From positions 1 through 64,000 of the forward strand of contig CAZPOV010000010.1 in the NCBI GenBank assembly GCA_964588335.1: a DNA stretch of 64,000 bases, written 5' to 3'. The notes under the pieces are model-generated. The model did not search any database. It saw only the letters and a program-made list of their open reading frames with translations, and was not told the origin of the DNA. This DNA comes from JAGQZY01 sp964588335. Its GTDB lineage: Bacteria; Bdellovibrionota; Bdellovibrionia; Bdellovibrionales; JAGQZY01. Shown here piece by piece: positions 1-8,957 of the stretch; the stretch's first letter is position 1; the number at the start of each line of letters is the position of its first letter. Position numbers and translations under genes: made by a program.

Positions 1-115
1 GTATCGAGATTGTCTTGCCTACATCAATAACAGACGGATTTCAGAGTATTTTGGAGTGACAGAGCAGGGACTGATTAAAGCCCGCAAGAAGACCGATCGC
101 GATCTTTTCCTGTAA
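1..115 (+). CDS. C-terminal end of an unidentified protein (5' truncated by window edge)
   Basis: An open frame enters from the left edge and stops at TAA 113-115, giving 37 residues. The end reads ISEYFGVTEQGLIKARKK followed by an acidic/basic tail, which looks like a short helix-turn-helix (a 'ISEYFGVTEQG' turn). A similar small C-terminal HTH is found in REP-associated Y1 transposases, but the catalytic part lies outside the window, so this is only a guess. A terminator-like hairpin follows at 165-191, consistent with the gene ending here. Confidence 0.5.
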   Translation, partial: YRDCLAYINNRRISEYFGVTEQGLIKARKKTDRDLFL

Positions 116-164
116 GAATCTCAGTTTGAAGCAAAAACTTGCTTTTAAAATAGGGGCCAAAAAA

Positions 165-191
165 GTAACGGTTAAACCAGTTACATTTTTT
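165..191 (+). terminator. Rho-independent terminator after the first partial gene
   Basis: GTAACGGT pairs with ACC(A)GTTAC around a 3-base loop (one bulged A), followed directly by a run of six T. It lies between the first stop codon (115) and the preferred start of the NHL lipoprotein (237). That also argues against the far-upstream TTG at 126 as the start of the next gene. Confidence 0.6.
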
Positions 192-236
192 CGACGAAAA
201 GCTATGATAATATTAGGGATAGGGAGGGTTCTTATT

Positions 237-2276
237 TTGTCTCGATTATGGAATATGACTTTATTCCCCTGGCTTGTTGTTTTTGCTCTGTTGATTGGGT
301 TTCAAAACTGTAGTCCGAAGCAAAAAGAAGCGTTGAGCAATACCCCCTCCTCAAATACATCGAGGCAAGCCAACGGCGGCTCTTACGATGGGAAGCTTGT
401 GATCTTATCACCAAGTCACATGTCTCCCGGAGAATCCGTGTTTATCTATGTTCGTGGCAATGAAGGCTCCATTCAACTGACTTCGAATGTACCTAACTCG
501 ACGATTATTGAACAATCGAGCGGAGTTTACTCATTTACCATTCCGTCTAATTATCAGGAGCCCGCAGTCCAACTTGTGGCGCAAGATCAAACTGGCAATT
601 ATGCCACAGCGACAATTCGAATTTGGGGTATCAACAACTGGTTTTTTAAAAAAACCACAGGAGTCGATTGTGACGACCAAGGAAACCTGTATATCGTCGA
701 AAATGAAAGACCTGGAATAGCTGTTTTGAATTCGGAAGGCGAATACCTCAGTCGAATCACCAACGACACCAGCCCCAATCTCAACTTAGAAAGTCCCAAA
801 CACATCAGCTGGGGCTCAAACAGTCTGGTCGCTTTAGAAAACTCATCAGGGAGCCAACAAAATGTCCTGGTTATAGATCCGGTGACCAAGGCACTGCAGT
901 ACAAAATAGAGCCGACGAATCAAAACCCTCTTTGGCTCGACTGTGGTAATATTACAGATATGGATCACAATTCTAGGTCCGAACTCTTGATTGCTTGCCG
1001 CGATAAAGTCTTTCACTTCTCGGCAAGCGGATCGCGCTTGCCTGACCTTGATTTGAGAGAAGGTTCGCAAAACCAAATACAAAACATTGAGTGGAATTTT
1101 AACAACGAATTGATTGTCGTTAGAGCCCAGGGGATAATTCAAAATTATGGCTCTAACGAATCCCTGCAAAGTGAAATTCAAATCGATGCACCCAGTGACA
1201 AATTAAATAACCTGGTCGTTGCAGATTATTTGACCCTTTCAGAAAATGAAGCTTTGTACCTTTCCGATGGAATGGGCAGCGCGATCGATCGACAAACAGG
1301 TCAGTTTACTCAAAAAACACTCCCCTTTAATGATGATTCAGATCAATCCATTTATCTAGGACTGGGGAACTCATTCTGTATGACCAAGCAAGGCCAAGTG
1401 GTGCACACGACAGATATGAATAATGTCGTCGTCTCTGGAGGGGATGATCTCAATTATTCTCACCATTTCGGTCCCGCTTCTTCTGATCTTCGATCCTTCT
1501 ACTTTCCGAAGGCTATACATATTGACTCTAATGATAATGTCACCATTGTTGACAATTGGAACTACCGCATCACTCGATTGAATCAGCAAGGAGAAGTGTT
1601 GCTTTCGAGACAAGTCGACACCTCTGAGTCTTATTGGATTAAAGAGGCTCAAGATATCGCCATGGACAGATCTGGAAATACCTACGTTTTAGACCCTTAC
1701 AATAATCGAATTATTCTGTTTAGAACAGAGGGTAGTATTGAAAGTCTTGACCAAGTAACACTCGATTTCCCATCAGGAATCCACATCTACAACGATCAAA
1801 TTTTTGTCGCCGATTCCTCCAATCATAGAATTGTAGTTCTGGACCTACTGGGACGTTTTCTGTATGAAATTTCAGAGGGGCTCGAGGAAGCGACCCCACA
1901 AGATGTCATTGCAACCGAGAGTGAAATTTACGTGCTTCACGGCGGCGCCAATAGGATCTCCATTCACAGCCGAAACGGCACCTTTTTGCGTGATCTTATG
2001 AATATTCCAAATAGCTCACCGAACGCTCCTTTTCGGCAACCTCAAAAGTTTGTTCTCGATTTATCTCGAGGAGTTTTTTACGTCACGGATCATGGATCTC
2101 ATCATGTTGTTGCTTTAAATTTGGAAGGAAGTATTCTCCGCATATTAGGTGAGCAAGGAGACAACTATGGACAATTTATGAATCCCACATCCATCGCCAT
2201 TGACTCCAAGGGCTTTATTTACGTTACTGATACCGGTAATAGTCGAATTCAAATTCTACCGCCATTGATCAAGTAG
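237..2276 (+). CDS. NHL-repeat beta-propeller lipoprotein
   Basis: Predicted 679-residue exported protein. The start is taken as TTG 237 because AGGGAGGG (221-228) sits 8 bases upstream and a terminator hairpin precedes it; the frame stays open up to TTG 126. The N-terminus is basic, then hydrophobic (FPWLVVFALLIGFQNCS), with a Cys in an atypical lipobox (FQNC) that would allow lipidation. The C-terminal half carries NHL-type blades with the pattern 'P.gia.d..g..yv.D..n.ri', for example FPKAIHIDSNDNVTIVDNWN, IAMDRSGNTYVLDPYNNRI and IAIDSKGFIYVTDTGNSRI. NHL propellers usually bind proteins or sugars. A role at the cell surface or in the periplasm is inferred; no catalytic residues are evident. 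Confidence 0.85.
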   Translation: MSRLWNMTLFPWLVVFALLIGFQNCSPKQKEALSNTPSSNTSRQANGGSYDGKLVILSPSHMSPGESVFIYVRGNEGSIQLTSNVPNSTIIEQSSGVYSFTIPSNYQEPAVQLVAQDQTGNYATATIRIWGINNWFFKKTTGVDCDDQGNLYIVENERPGIAVLNSEGEYLSRITNDTSPNLNLESPKHISWGSNSLVALENSSGSQQNVLVIDPVTKALQYKIEPTNQNPLWLDCGNITDMDHNSRSELLIACRDKVFHFSASGSRLPDLDLREGSQNQIQNIEWNFNNELIVVRAQGIIQNYGSNESLQSEIQIDAPSDKLNNLVVADYLTLSENEALYLSDGMGSAIDRQTGQFTQKTLPFNDDSDQSIYLGLGNSFCMTKQGQVVHTTDMNNVVVSGGDDLNYSHHFGPASSDLRSFYFPKAIHIDSNDNVTIVDNWNYRITRLNQQGEVLLSRQVDTSESYWIKEAQDIAMDRSGNTYVLDPYNNRIILFRTEGSIESLDQVTLDFPSGIHIYNDQIFVADSSNHRIVVLDLLGRFLYEISEGLEEATPQDVIATESEIYVLHGGANRISIHSRNGTFLRDLMNIPNSSPNAPFRQPQKFVLDLSRGVFYVTDHGSHHVVALNLEGSILRILGEQGDNYGQFMNPTSIAIDSKGFIYVTDTGNSRIQILPPLIK

Positions 2277-2441
2277 TCGGCTTAGGGTTTATAAAATCAC
2301 AGCGCCTCCGATGCGGAGCAAACTGGCCTGCGGCAAGTCAGTGATAGGTATTGTTGGCCCATCCCACATCTGAAGTTGATTTTCACCGATTTGTATCCGA
2401 TCATCCAGGCATAGGCGCTTAAGCCTTTAAAGGATGGCATT

Positions 2442-2864
2442 ATGAATATAAAGAAGTTACTCAGTCCCTACCCCCTTCCTCTGATTCCCTCTTTCAGCTT
2501 ACTCTTTGTTCGCTTGATTATGGGCATGGCTTTTATTTTTCATGGTCTACCAAAAATCCAGGCCCCTTTTACTTGGGCGGGTCCGGAGGCGGCCATTCCT
2601 GGATTTCTTCTGTTCTTGGCAGCTGTGGCTGAGTTTTTCGGAGGAATCGGCCTGATCCTTGGATTCCTAACTCCATTGGTCTCTTTAGGATTGATTTGCA
2701 CCATGGCCTTTGCCACCTATTTTCACATGGTAATTAACGGCGATCCGTTTGTTGGCCAAGGTGCTTCCTATGAGCTGGCTTTGGTCTACCTTGGTTTGTC
2801 AGTGATGTTTCTAATCATTGGCCCTGGGATGCATTCATTGGATCGAGCTCTGTTTAAAAAATAA
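2442..2864 (+). CDS. DoxX family membrane protein
   Basis: 140 residues with four predicted membrane helices. The family signature is visible: an N-terminal helix with the segment LIMGMAFIFHGLPKI, then AAVAEFFGGIGLILGFLTPL and a last helix ending in a short basic tail. DoxX proteins are small inner-membrane proteins linked to redox or thiosulfate metabolism and oxidative stress, with poorly known function. The ATG at 2442 follows AAAGGA at a normal distance. The gene stands alone and ends before a bidirectional terminator at 2921-2948. Confidence 0.88.
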   Translation: MNIKKLLSPYPLPLIPSFSLLFVRLIMGMAFIFHGLPKIQAPFTWAGPEAAIPGFLLFLAAVAEFFGGIGLILGFLTPLVSLGLICTMAFATYFHMVINGDPFVGQGASYELALVYLGLSVMFLIIGPGMHSLDRALFKK

Positions 2865-2920
2865 GGCCGAAAGCTCTTCAAATGTTTACCTTTTCAAATC
2901 AAGGCGAGCTGTAAGAGTGT

Positions 2921-2948
2921 AAAAAAAAAGGGGCCATGGCCCCTTTTT
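2921..2948. terminator. Bidirectional Rho-independent terminator
   Basis: A perfect 14-base palindrome GGGGCCATGGCCCC (2930-2943) is flanked by nine A on the left and five T on the right, so it can end transcription from both sides. It lies between the converging doxX and the minus-strand gene that ends at 2957. Confidence 0.9.
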
Positions 2949-2956
2949 GTACAACC

Positions 2957-3319
2957 TCAGAAATTGACTTCACAGTCCTCATTGGAAAATCGAGCATAAA
3001 CAGACCCGATGCCATTCCAGTCGTCTTCAAACAATTCTAAAACGACATCTGCCGACAGAGATCCCGGTCGGTAAGTGTAGGCAATCAAATCAACGTCTCT
3101 GGCAAAATTCTTTGAAATAAAAGAACGTGTGTTTGCACCCAGGTGAGTGGGTTCCGTATCAAGGGTGACCCCATCCAATTCAATTTGATATTTTTGCGTA
3201 TTGCCATCGATCGAAATCGAAGCCGAAGTCTCAGAGTTTTTACAAACGACCAAAGTGTTTTCGGCGAAGACTGCGGATGAAGTTAAAGTTATTACTATTG
3301 TCAGTATCGAACGAATCAT
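2957..3319 (-). CDS. Small secreted protein of unknown function
   Basis: About 120 residues. The N-terminus MIRSILTIVITLTSSAVFAE is a typical Sec signal peptide with an AXA-like cleavage site (VFA-E). The mature part is about 100 residues with two Cys (VVCKN near the start, EDCEV at the end) that could form a disulfide, and predicted beta structure. ATG 3319 is preferred over GTG 3325 because AGAAGG lies 5 bases before the ATG. No family was recognised. It ends next to the shared terminator with doxX. Confidence 0.75.
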   Translation of the reverse strand: MIRSILTIVITLTSSAVFAENTLVVCKNSETSASISIDGNTQKYQIELDGVTLDTEPTHLGANTRSFISKNFARDVDLIAYTYRPGSLSADVVLELFEDDWNGIGSVYARFSNEDCEVNF

Positions 3320-3479
3320 TTTCACCTTCTGGTTTTCAATGGATTGATTTGGCTTCGAAGCCTATATGATCTAAACAAATCCCACCACAAAATTTCTGAG
3401 TCATGTAATATATTTTCGAATTGTCGAAACTATTAACACCGAAATGGATTCGACTTTCCTGAAATTGAGAAAATTCAAG

Positions 3480-4097
3480 TCACTCCGTCAAGTTTTCAGA
3501 ATCTTGGGCGGCCCGCTTGATCAGGGAGCGCCAGAGATCGATGTGGTTGCAGCTGATCAGCTGCAGGCGGGCAAAAGTTAGTTTGGACGTACCTTCCATC
3601 ACTGGGCGGGCTTTAAATTCAATGAGCGCATTGCCGCTGCGATAGTAAAGAAAAAGATGGCTGATCTCTTTACGCAAAGGAATTTCCTCTTTCAAACGAA
3701 CACCACTTTCTGAAATATCGGATGTAAAGGTATTGATCAGAGAACCTGTGATATCCAACATTACGGGCAGTTTAATATCATACCGAGGGTGCTGCCTCTT
3801 GTCTTCTGGTGCATCCACCAGTTGATGTTCCATGGTGCGTCCATCTTTACCGCGCTCAGGAACTGGCGGCTTTCGAAACAATCCATCAGAACGTTTAAGA
3901 ATCTCTTGAATCAAATCGGTCAGATCAAACCAAAGCTCTAATTCTGCCACCCAAACTTTCCAATCCGCCCACTCTCCCGACCGTAGGGTTCGACATAAGG
4001 AGTTCATTTGGGTCCAGGTCAGTTTCTCTATCAAAGTTTTAGTGGGCTCATGATGAAGGTAAAAATGATAATTCACTTTGATTTTGACTGTGGTCAT
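3480..4097 (-). CDS. PilZ-domain protein (probable c-di-GMP effector)
   Basis: 205 residues, no signal peptide. Residues 1-75 form a separate tryptophan-rich domain resembling GYF_2-type modules that precede other domains in bacteria (tentative). From about residue 115 a PilZ domain is clear: the RQHPR (RxxxR) and DISESG ([D/N]xSxxG) c-di-GMP contact motifs are both intact. It is therefore expected to bind c-di-GMP and signal to a partner; the target is not evident from its neighbours. The start ATG 4097 has no strong ribosome-binding site. Confidence 0.85.
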   Translation of the reverse strand: MTTVKIKVNYHFYLHHEPTKTLIEKLTWTQMNSLCRTLRSGEWADWKVWVAELELWFDLTDLIQEILKRSDGLFRKPPVPERGKDGRTMEHQLVDAPEDKRQHPRYDIKLPVMLDITGSLINTFTSDISESGVRLKEEIPLRKEISHLFLYYRSGNALIEFKARPVMEGTSKLTFARLQLISCNHIDLWRSLIKRAAQDSENLTE

Positions 4098-4345
4098 TGT
4101 TAAATCTTAAATGGTTTTTGACTCAACCTCAATACTTTCTTAGTAACCGTCGGGTCCTCAGCCTTTGCAGACACATCTTCTAGTTTACAAGACTTTAGAC
4201 CGACTGAATCACCCCTGACACAGCCTCTCTTTGACAAATAAAGGCACGTGCTGAAAGGTTCGCAAAGGAATTTTATAGTCAAAAATGAACCTGTCGCCTA
4301 TCCATATGCTTTTTCATATAAAGAAAAACATACAATCAACAATAG

Positions 4346-5107
4346 TTACCAGAAGTGTTTGATTGATGTGTTGAGGTTGTGGATGGAGAGGTGATCGTCT
4401 TCGCTTATCAGTGAGTTCACCGAGTAGCCCAACGAGTACTCCCACTGACGGTGGAAGAGCCATTGAAAGTTAACCGAAGCCGGCAGCGTAAAACTGAAAT
4501 CATCATCGCCTTGGTAGTTTTCGTAGTCAGAAAAACGAGCCAATTCGTTGCGAATCGCTCCTAAACCAATTTTTGGTGAAATGACTTTGTTATTGTCCAA
4601 CTGGAACATGGGACCTGTGGTGAGGCGAGCATTTTCATACTCATCGCGATTCTTCTCGCTGGAGAAAACTCGCGAATAATTCACTGTGCTTTCCCACGCC
4701 AAAGAATTGGCCAGCCTGGCACGATGATAAAAGCCCAACTGAGGCTGCAAAATCACTCCAGAAAAAGAACTATAACCCAGGCCCGATCCAAAGCGCAGAC
4801 CCCATATGTTGTTTTCGGTTTTTGAAATTTGATAACGGGCGCTGAGCGGAATCGGCGAGTACTCCAAAGTCCATTTGTCAGAAAGAGCCTGCTCCCAAAT
4901 CAAGGGATAGGCAGAAACCGTAACCTCACCTCGCCCATCATCAATCTGTTGAGCCGAAACCGATGTCTTCCATGTGGCCACCCCATCCGGAAGGGTGTAG
5001 GGGCGGTCGATTTGGCGTTCGGGATAGGACTCCAAGTTCGGTGAACTTGTGCAACCCACGGCAAGAACTAATATTAAGATAAATAGCAGTGACACAAATT
5101 TTTCCAT
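4346..5107 (-). CDS. Lipoprotein with beta-rich, barrel-like body, unknown function
   Basis: 253 residues. The signal ends in a good lipobox (LAVGC, Cys about residue 19). The rest alternates polar and hydrophobic residues in many strands (for example WTLEYSPIPLSARYQI, SLAWESTVNYSRVFS) and ends in an aromatic residue (KHFW), like outer-membrane barrels. A lipidated barrel is unusual, so either the lipobox is not used or this is a lipid-anchored beta protein. No named family was recognised. A 248-base gene-poor stretch follows it. Confidence 0.75.
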   Translation of the reverse strand: MEKFVSLLFILILVLAVGCTSSPNLESYPERQIDRPYTLPDGVATWKTSVSAQQIDDGRGEVTVSAYPLIWEQALSDKWTLEYSPIPLSARYQISKTENNIWGLRFGSGLGYSSFSGVILQPQLGFYHRARLANSLAWESTVNYSRVFSSEKNRDEYENARLTTGPMFQLDNNKVISPKIGLGAIRNELARFSDYENYQGDDDFSFTLPASVNFQWLFHRQWEYSLGYSVNSLISEDDHLSIHNLNTSIKHFW

Positions 5108-5217
5108 GGACTCTCTCTTTTGAAGATTTGAATTTTATACTTAATGGCGACAAGATTAGGAGGCAAAGCCTTTTAGGGTCAAAGCCAGTCAGCCTGAAAA
5201 GCTTACACTTCTGTGAC

Positions 5218-6216
5218 TTATGTCACCACGAAGTAAAGACTTGCAAAGTAAAGCCCACCAATAAGAAAACTCTCCAATCCAATATTGGCCAATCCTCTTT
5301 TCTCTCGGCGCAGCAGACCCATCGCCAGGACCGCCACCATTAAAATCAGCATCGCCAAATATGAAAGCTGCTGTGGTTGGAGCAAATGATAGATGGAGCC
5401 CTTAGAGTAGGCCATATCTGAAAACGCGAGAAACAGAACATCAAAGGTGTTACCGCCGACAATACCCCCAACCGCTAAGGCTAAAGCCCCCCGGCGAACC
5501 GCTGCAAATGTGGTGATCAGTTCAGGAAGCGAAGTGATGACAGCTGTGAAAAGTGTGCCAAGCACCCTATGGCTGATCCCCCACTGTTGGGCCAAGGCGA
5601 CACCGCTTTGTTTAATGGCAACCCCAGACAGAACCAATAGAACGGTGAACGCAGCAAACTTCATCAATAGAACCTTCAGTTCTTTGCCACCCTCCGGTTC
5701 ATCGGGCGTGTCGACAACAGTTTCTTTGGTCAGTTTCGCCTGCCACATGGGGTGCTGCTTTTGCACCTGGGTGTAGCGCAAACCACCGAGGTAAAACAAC
5801 ACCAGGATCGGCGTCATCGGATGCACCCCCCAATAAACAGTGGCAGGCAGGGCTTGTCCAACGATGGGCAAACACAGCAGGATGATCAATAGAACGGAGA
5901 ACATCAAATTGGTGGGAGAAGCAGCGGCGTGCTCAAGATTTGATTTAGAATAAAAAATGTCAGCCAAAACCAAGAAAAAGGTTTGTGCCGCAATACCTCC
6001 CAAGGCGTTGCTAACAGCCAGGTCGGTTTGTCCATGGTAGGCCGAATAGACCGACAGAACAGAGCCTGAGATCGAGGTGGTGGCTCCCAAAGCCACCGCT
6101 CCAATCAATGCCTCACCAAAACCTGTTCGATCGGCAAGACGATCGGCAATGATCGAAAGTTTGGTGCCGACGACAGCAACGACTAAGGCTGAGATTAAAA
6201 ACACAACAAAGGCCAT
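5218..6216 (-). CDS. Sodium/calcium exchanger (CaCA) family membrane protein
   Basis: 332 residues, about ten membrane helices in two homologous halves, as in CaCA antiporters. The second alpha repeat is normal: TSLPELITT followed by GGIVGGNTFDVLF, carrying the ion-binding Glu and Asn/Asp. The first alpha repeat (residues about 38-75) reads ALGATTSISGSV where active members have GTSLPE, so the key acidic residue is missing; the later part has ALGGIAAQTFF instead of a canonical GNxxGSNxxN. Membership is secure. Transport of Ca2+ is uncertain, and it could move another cation or be regulatory. Confidence 0.85.
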   Translation of the reverse strand: MAFVVFLISALVVAVVGTKLSIIADRLADRTGFGEALIGAVALGATTSISGSVLSVYSAYHGQTDLAVSNALGGIAAQTFFLVLADIFYSKSNLEHAAASPTNLMFSVLLIILLCLPIVGQALPATVYWGVHPMTPILVLFYLGGLRYTQVQKQHPMWQAKLTKETVVDTPDEPEGGKELKVLLMKFAAFTVLLVLSGVAIKQSGVALAQQWGISHRVLGTLFTAVITSLPELITTFAAVRRGALALAVGGIVGGNTFDVLFLAFSDMAYSKGSIYHLLQPQQLSYLAMLILMVAVLAMGLLRREKRGLANIGLESFLIGGLYFASLYFVVT

Positions 6217-6367
6217 ATTTCTTTAAGTAGCACAGGAAGCCCACCAATTCTTGACCATACGTACACATCGCGGAACGGTCGGTTAGACAAATTATTTCAG
6301 GGAGTTGAAGTATTATGATACGAATTATTAAATTGGATTCCTTACCCAGCCATGGAAAAATAGAACA

Positions 6368-6886
6368 ATGTCCGGCTATAAGCGAGTGTTACCAAAATGG
6401 TGTCTCTATCTATGGTTACCGATCAATATTTTCCTGTGCTACAAAATTGTAGCGGCCGGAACCACACCGCAAGGGTTAGGATTTGCCCTTCCAGTGATTT
6501 TTGTTTTTGGCATTGTCAGTGCCTCTTTTACTTTTCTGATCCTCGATATTTTGATGTGGCTTCTGTTTTTTAAAAGAAAAATTACCAACTCTCATGCTCC
6601 ACTCACCAGCGAACAACGCCGAGCTTATCAGTATGATAACAACGAAAGTCATGCTCAAGCTTATCAAATTCGAAAAGAAGAACCCCTACGTGTATCAAAA
6701 GACTCTTACCGCTCCGTTGTCTCCAAAGAATATGATTCATCCATTGACTCAGAGTTGTCTGGTGCGTCTACCAAGAAATGGAAACCGACACCCAAACTGG
6801 TTTTTACTTTGGTGGCCCTCTCTTACTTGATCTATACTTTTTTTATTAACCAAGAATTAGTAAAAGCATTGCTGCAAACGCCTTAA
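6368..6886 (+). CDS. Membrane protein of unknown function
   Basis: 172 residues. Two membrane helices at about residues 12-30 and 38-65, a polar loop of about 80 residues rich in Ser, Glu, Arg and Tyr, and a final helix near residues 145-165 (LVFTLVALSYLIYTFFIN). No family was recognised. No clear Shine-Dalgarno precedes ATG 6368. It stands alone between a minus-strand transporter and the unknown gene pair that starts at 7006. Confidence 0.65.
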   Translation: MSGYKRVLPKWCLYLWLPINIFLCYKIVAAGTTPQGLGFALPVIFVFGIVSASFTFLILDILMWLLFFKRKITNSHAPLTSEQRRAYQYDNNESHAQAYQIRKEEPLRVSKDSYRSVVSKEYDSSIDSELSGASTKKWKPTPKLVFTLVALSYLIYTFFINQELVKALLQTP

Positions 6887-7005
6887 TAGCAAGTCATGGC
6901 TAGATGCATTCTCGGCAAGACCAAAGTCTGAGTTTCGACGACACTTGTAAAGAGTAACCTTTTCAGTGGAATTGGATACAATAGAGGTCGTAAAAAGGAT
7001 GGATC

Positions 7006-8154
7006 ATGCTTTCTGAAAAACCATTGCGCTCTCTTGATGACCCCGATGACATTTACTCTCAGTATTTTGAAATATTTCTTGCCACCGATCCCAAGCAGGT
7101 CAAATTACAGATTCCCGAGCCCGCCTATGTGTTTTTACTTATGGAGGAGTTTCTCCATGGTGTCCGCCGTTTCAACAGCTCTTACTGGCTGAATTCTATC
7201 GACGACAGTCAACTTCCCATGAAAATCAATCATCTGAAAAGTATTTTCCTAATACTCGGAGACGTCCACGCTGATTGGCAAAATATTCTGTTTGAACTTC
7301 TTGAAACCAATTTGGAAGCTGGCGAAAAAGCCAAAGAAATGTCTGAAGAGGACCCCCACTTTCGACGCTTCAGTCTGCGTTGTTCGATTTATATGTTTAT
7401 GGCCAAGTCTTTTTTTTATCGCCACCGTCTTAGTGTTTCTGAATGGATATACACTTGTTGGCCGAAGAATTTCCAACTAAGACCCGACAACGTTGAAGAA
7501 CCCAGCAAAAGACGTATAAAAAAAGCCGCTGCCGACCAACCTTACTTCCCCAAGTTAAAACTGAAGGATGCATCTTTTGCAACTGTACCGCTTGACCTGG
7601 TCCCTGATCTCTTTTTATCCGAACTTTGGAGCTATGGTGTCAACGAGGACAAACTTTATGAATACCTTGAAGACATTAAAGAATGTAAAGATTTCGATCA
7701 TCTTTCTATATTTAAAAAATACGCTCCCGTTGACCTGCAAGAATCGACTATTGAACGCATTCAAGCCGATTTAAGGGATAAAAAAAAAGCCGAAAATGAC
7801 CTAGGAGAGCTACAGTTCCCCTCGGTCGCATTGATCAAAACCACAAAGCTGCAAAACTTTAAAGACAATCTTGATTCCTTAGGCATTCCATTCTTTACTT
7901 TGCAAGATGACAGTATCGAAGAAAATGGCTTTATTTCCTGTTTTCGAAGCGCCTTGCGATCGGATTCCGATGTTCTTATTGTTAATAATAAATGGTTGCA
8001 ACAAGAGGCTGATTTAAAAACTGTTCTTGAAGCTGTCAGCACAGCCAGCTTTTGCATCGCTTTGGTTGATGACCAAGGCTCGCGGGAACCGATTCAAAGT
8101 TTGTTGCAAGATCTTCCCCGAGAAGTTCCCATTATCACTCTGGGTGATAAATGA
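7006..8154 (+). CDS. Unknown protein, first of a coupled pair
   Basis: 382 residues, cytoplasmic (no signal or membrane segment). Mostly helical for the first 250 residues, with a short basic stretch (SKRRIKKAAA) near residue 165. The last 110 residues (from VALIKTTKLQNF) look like an alpha/beta Rossmann-type or receiver-like fold with strands SDVLIVNN, FCIALVDD and VPIITLGDK. A good AAGGA lies before ATG 7006. The stop overlaps the next gene by four bases (ATGA), so the two products are probably made together. No family was recognised. Confidence 0.75.
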   Translation: MLSEKPLRSLDDPDDIYSQYFEIFLATDPKQVKLQIPEPAYVFLLMEEFLHGVRRFNSSYWLNSIDDSQLPMKINHLKSIFLILGDVHADWQNILFELLETNLEAGEKAKEMSEEDPHFRRFSLRCSIYMFMAKSFFYRHRLSVSEWIYTCWPKNFQLRPDNVEEPSKRRIKKAAADQPYFPKLKLKDASFATVPLDLVPDLFLSELWSYGVNEDKLYEYLEDIKECKDFDHLSIFKKYAPVDLQESTIERIQADLRDKKKAENDLGELQFPSVALIKTTKLQNFKDNLDSLGIPFFTLQDDSIEENGFISCFRSALRSDSDVLIVNNKWLQQEADLKTVLEAVSTASFCIALVDDQGSREPIQSLLQDLPREVPIITLGDK

Positions 8155-8819
8155 GCTTGAAAACAGATTCGATAAAGGCCATCAATAAAAAAGGATGTTT
8201 GCTTGTGTTTCCAGTGAAAGACAAAGACGACCCGCCTTCTCTTTGGCAAAGTCTTTATCCTCGCTCGAAAATGCGCTGGGATTGGGATGAGACTGGTGAT
8301 GATCGTGTGGTTAATCTTTGGCACTTGATGAAAGAGCTTTCGGTTTCGGGACAAGTGATTTACAGCAAATGGTATCAAAATCGCGCGACTTTTTTCTCAA
8401 AAACTGTCTTTCAACAAATGTTAACTCATTTTCATAATAATTTTCAGATTCGTAAAAATCTTTATCCTGAGGCAAAAACGATTTATCGAATTCTATGCGA
8501 AGACTCCCCTGTATCGACAAAAGAAATCAAATCAGCAGCTGACCTACGCGGCAAGATGTTTGAAAGTCTTTACAACCGATCCATGAAACAGCTTTTTCAA
8601 AGAGGTTTGATCGTCAGCTATGGAGAAAAAGACGATGGTGCCTTCCCTTCAGCAATGATGGGATCAACGGAGCTTCTTTTTGAAGAAATTTATCGGCAAG
8701 CCACAGAATCTCGCGAAGCCACAAATCGCCATCCTTTCACAGAAAGCTTAAAAGACTCTCCGGCTCTTTTACGTCAATTGAAAAAGATCGAAGACAGTCT
8801 TGTTTCCACGACCCGATAG
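8151..8819 (+). CDS. Unknown protein with a winged-helix-like segment, second of a coupled pair
   Basis: 222 residues, cytoplasmic. Residues 1-60 contain GCLLVFPVKDKDDPPSLW and a Trp/Asp-rich segment. Residues about 105-160 (AKTIYRILCEDSPVSTKEIK followed by KQLFQRGLIVSYGE) have the layout of a winged helix: a helix pair, then a hairpin after 'RGLIV'. This suggests DNA binding or a protein-contact module. Its start overlaps the upstream stop by four bases. The function is unknown; the pair may act as one complex. Confidence 0.7.
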   Translation: MSLKTDSIKAINKKGCLLVFPVKDKDDPPSLWQSLYPRSKMRWDWDETGDDRVVNLWHLMKELSVSGQVIYSKWYQNRATFFSKTVFQQMLTHFHNNFQIRKNLYPEAKTIYRILCEDSPVSTKEIKSAADLRGKMFESLYNRSMKQLFQRGLIVSYGEKDDGAFPSAMMGSTELLFEEIYRQATESREATNRHPFTESLKDSPALLRQLKKIEDSLVSTTR

Positions 8820-8957
8820 CTGAGTTGATAACCTAAACTTTGCAATAAAATTATAGTGATTTTTCCTAACCAAGGAGAATCATTGTAAAATTTGATATTA
8901 ATCTCATCTTTGTCATTTATGTATTAGATCTTTTTCTTTAAAGCAATTCATCGAAGT

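Noticed and set aside
126..236. Extension of the NHL lipoprotein to TTG 126
   Set aside because: A terminator hairpin lies inside this stretch, no ribosome-binding site precedes 126, and TTG 237 has a strong one.
3351..3362. Palindrome GGCTTCGAAGCC upstream of the small secreted protein
   Set aside because: No T-run and no partner motif; could be an operator but one copy is not enough to claim it.
4100..4282. 60-residue minus-strand frame downstream of a lipoprotein gene
   Set aside because: Non-ATG start, no ribosome-binding site, unusual composition; probably chance.
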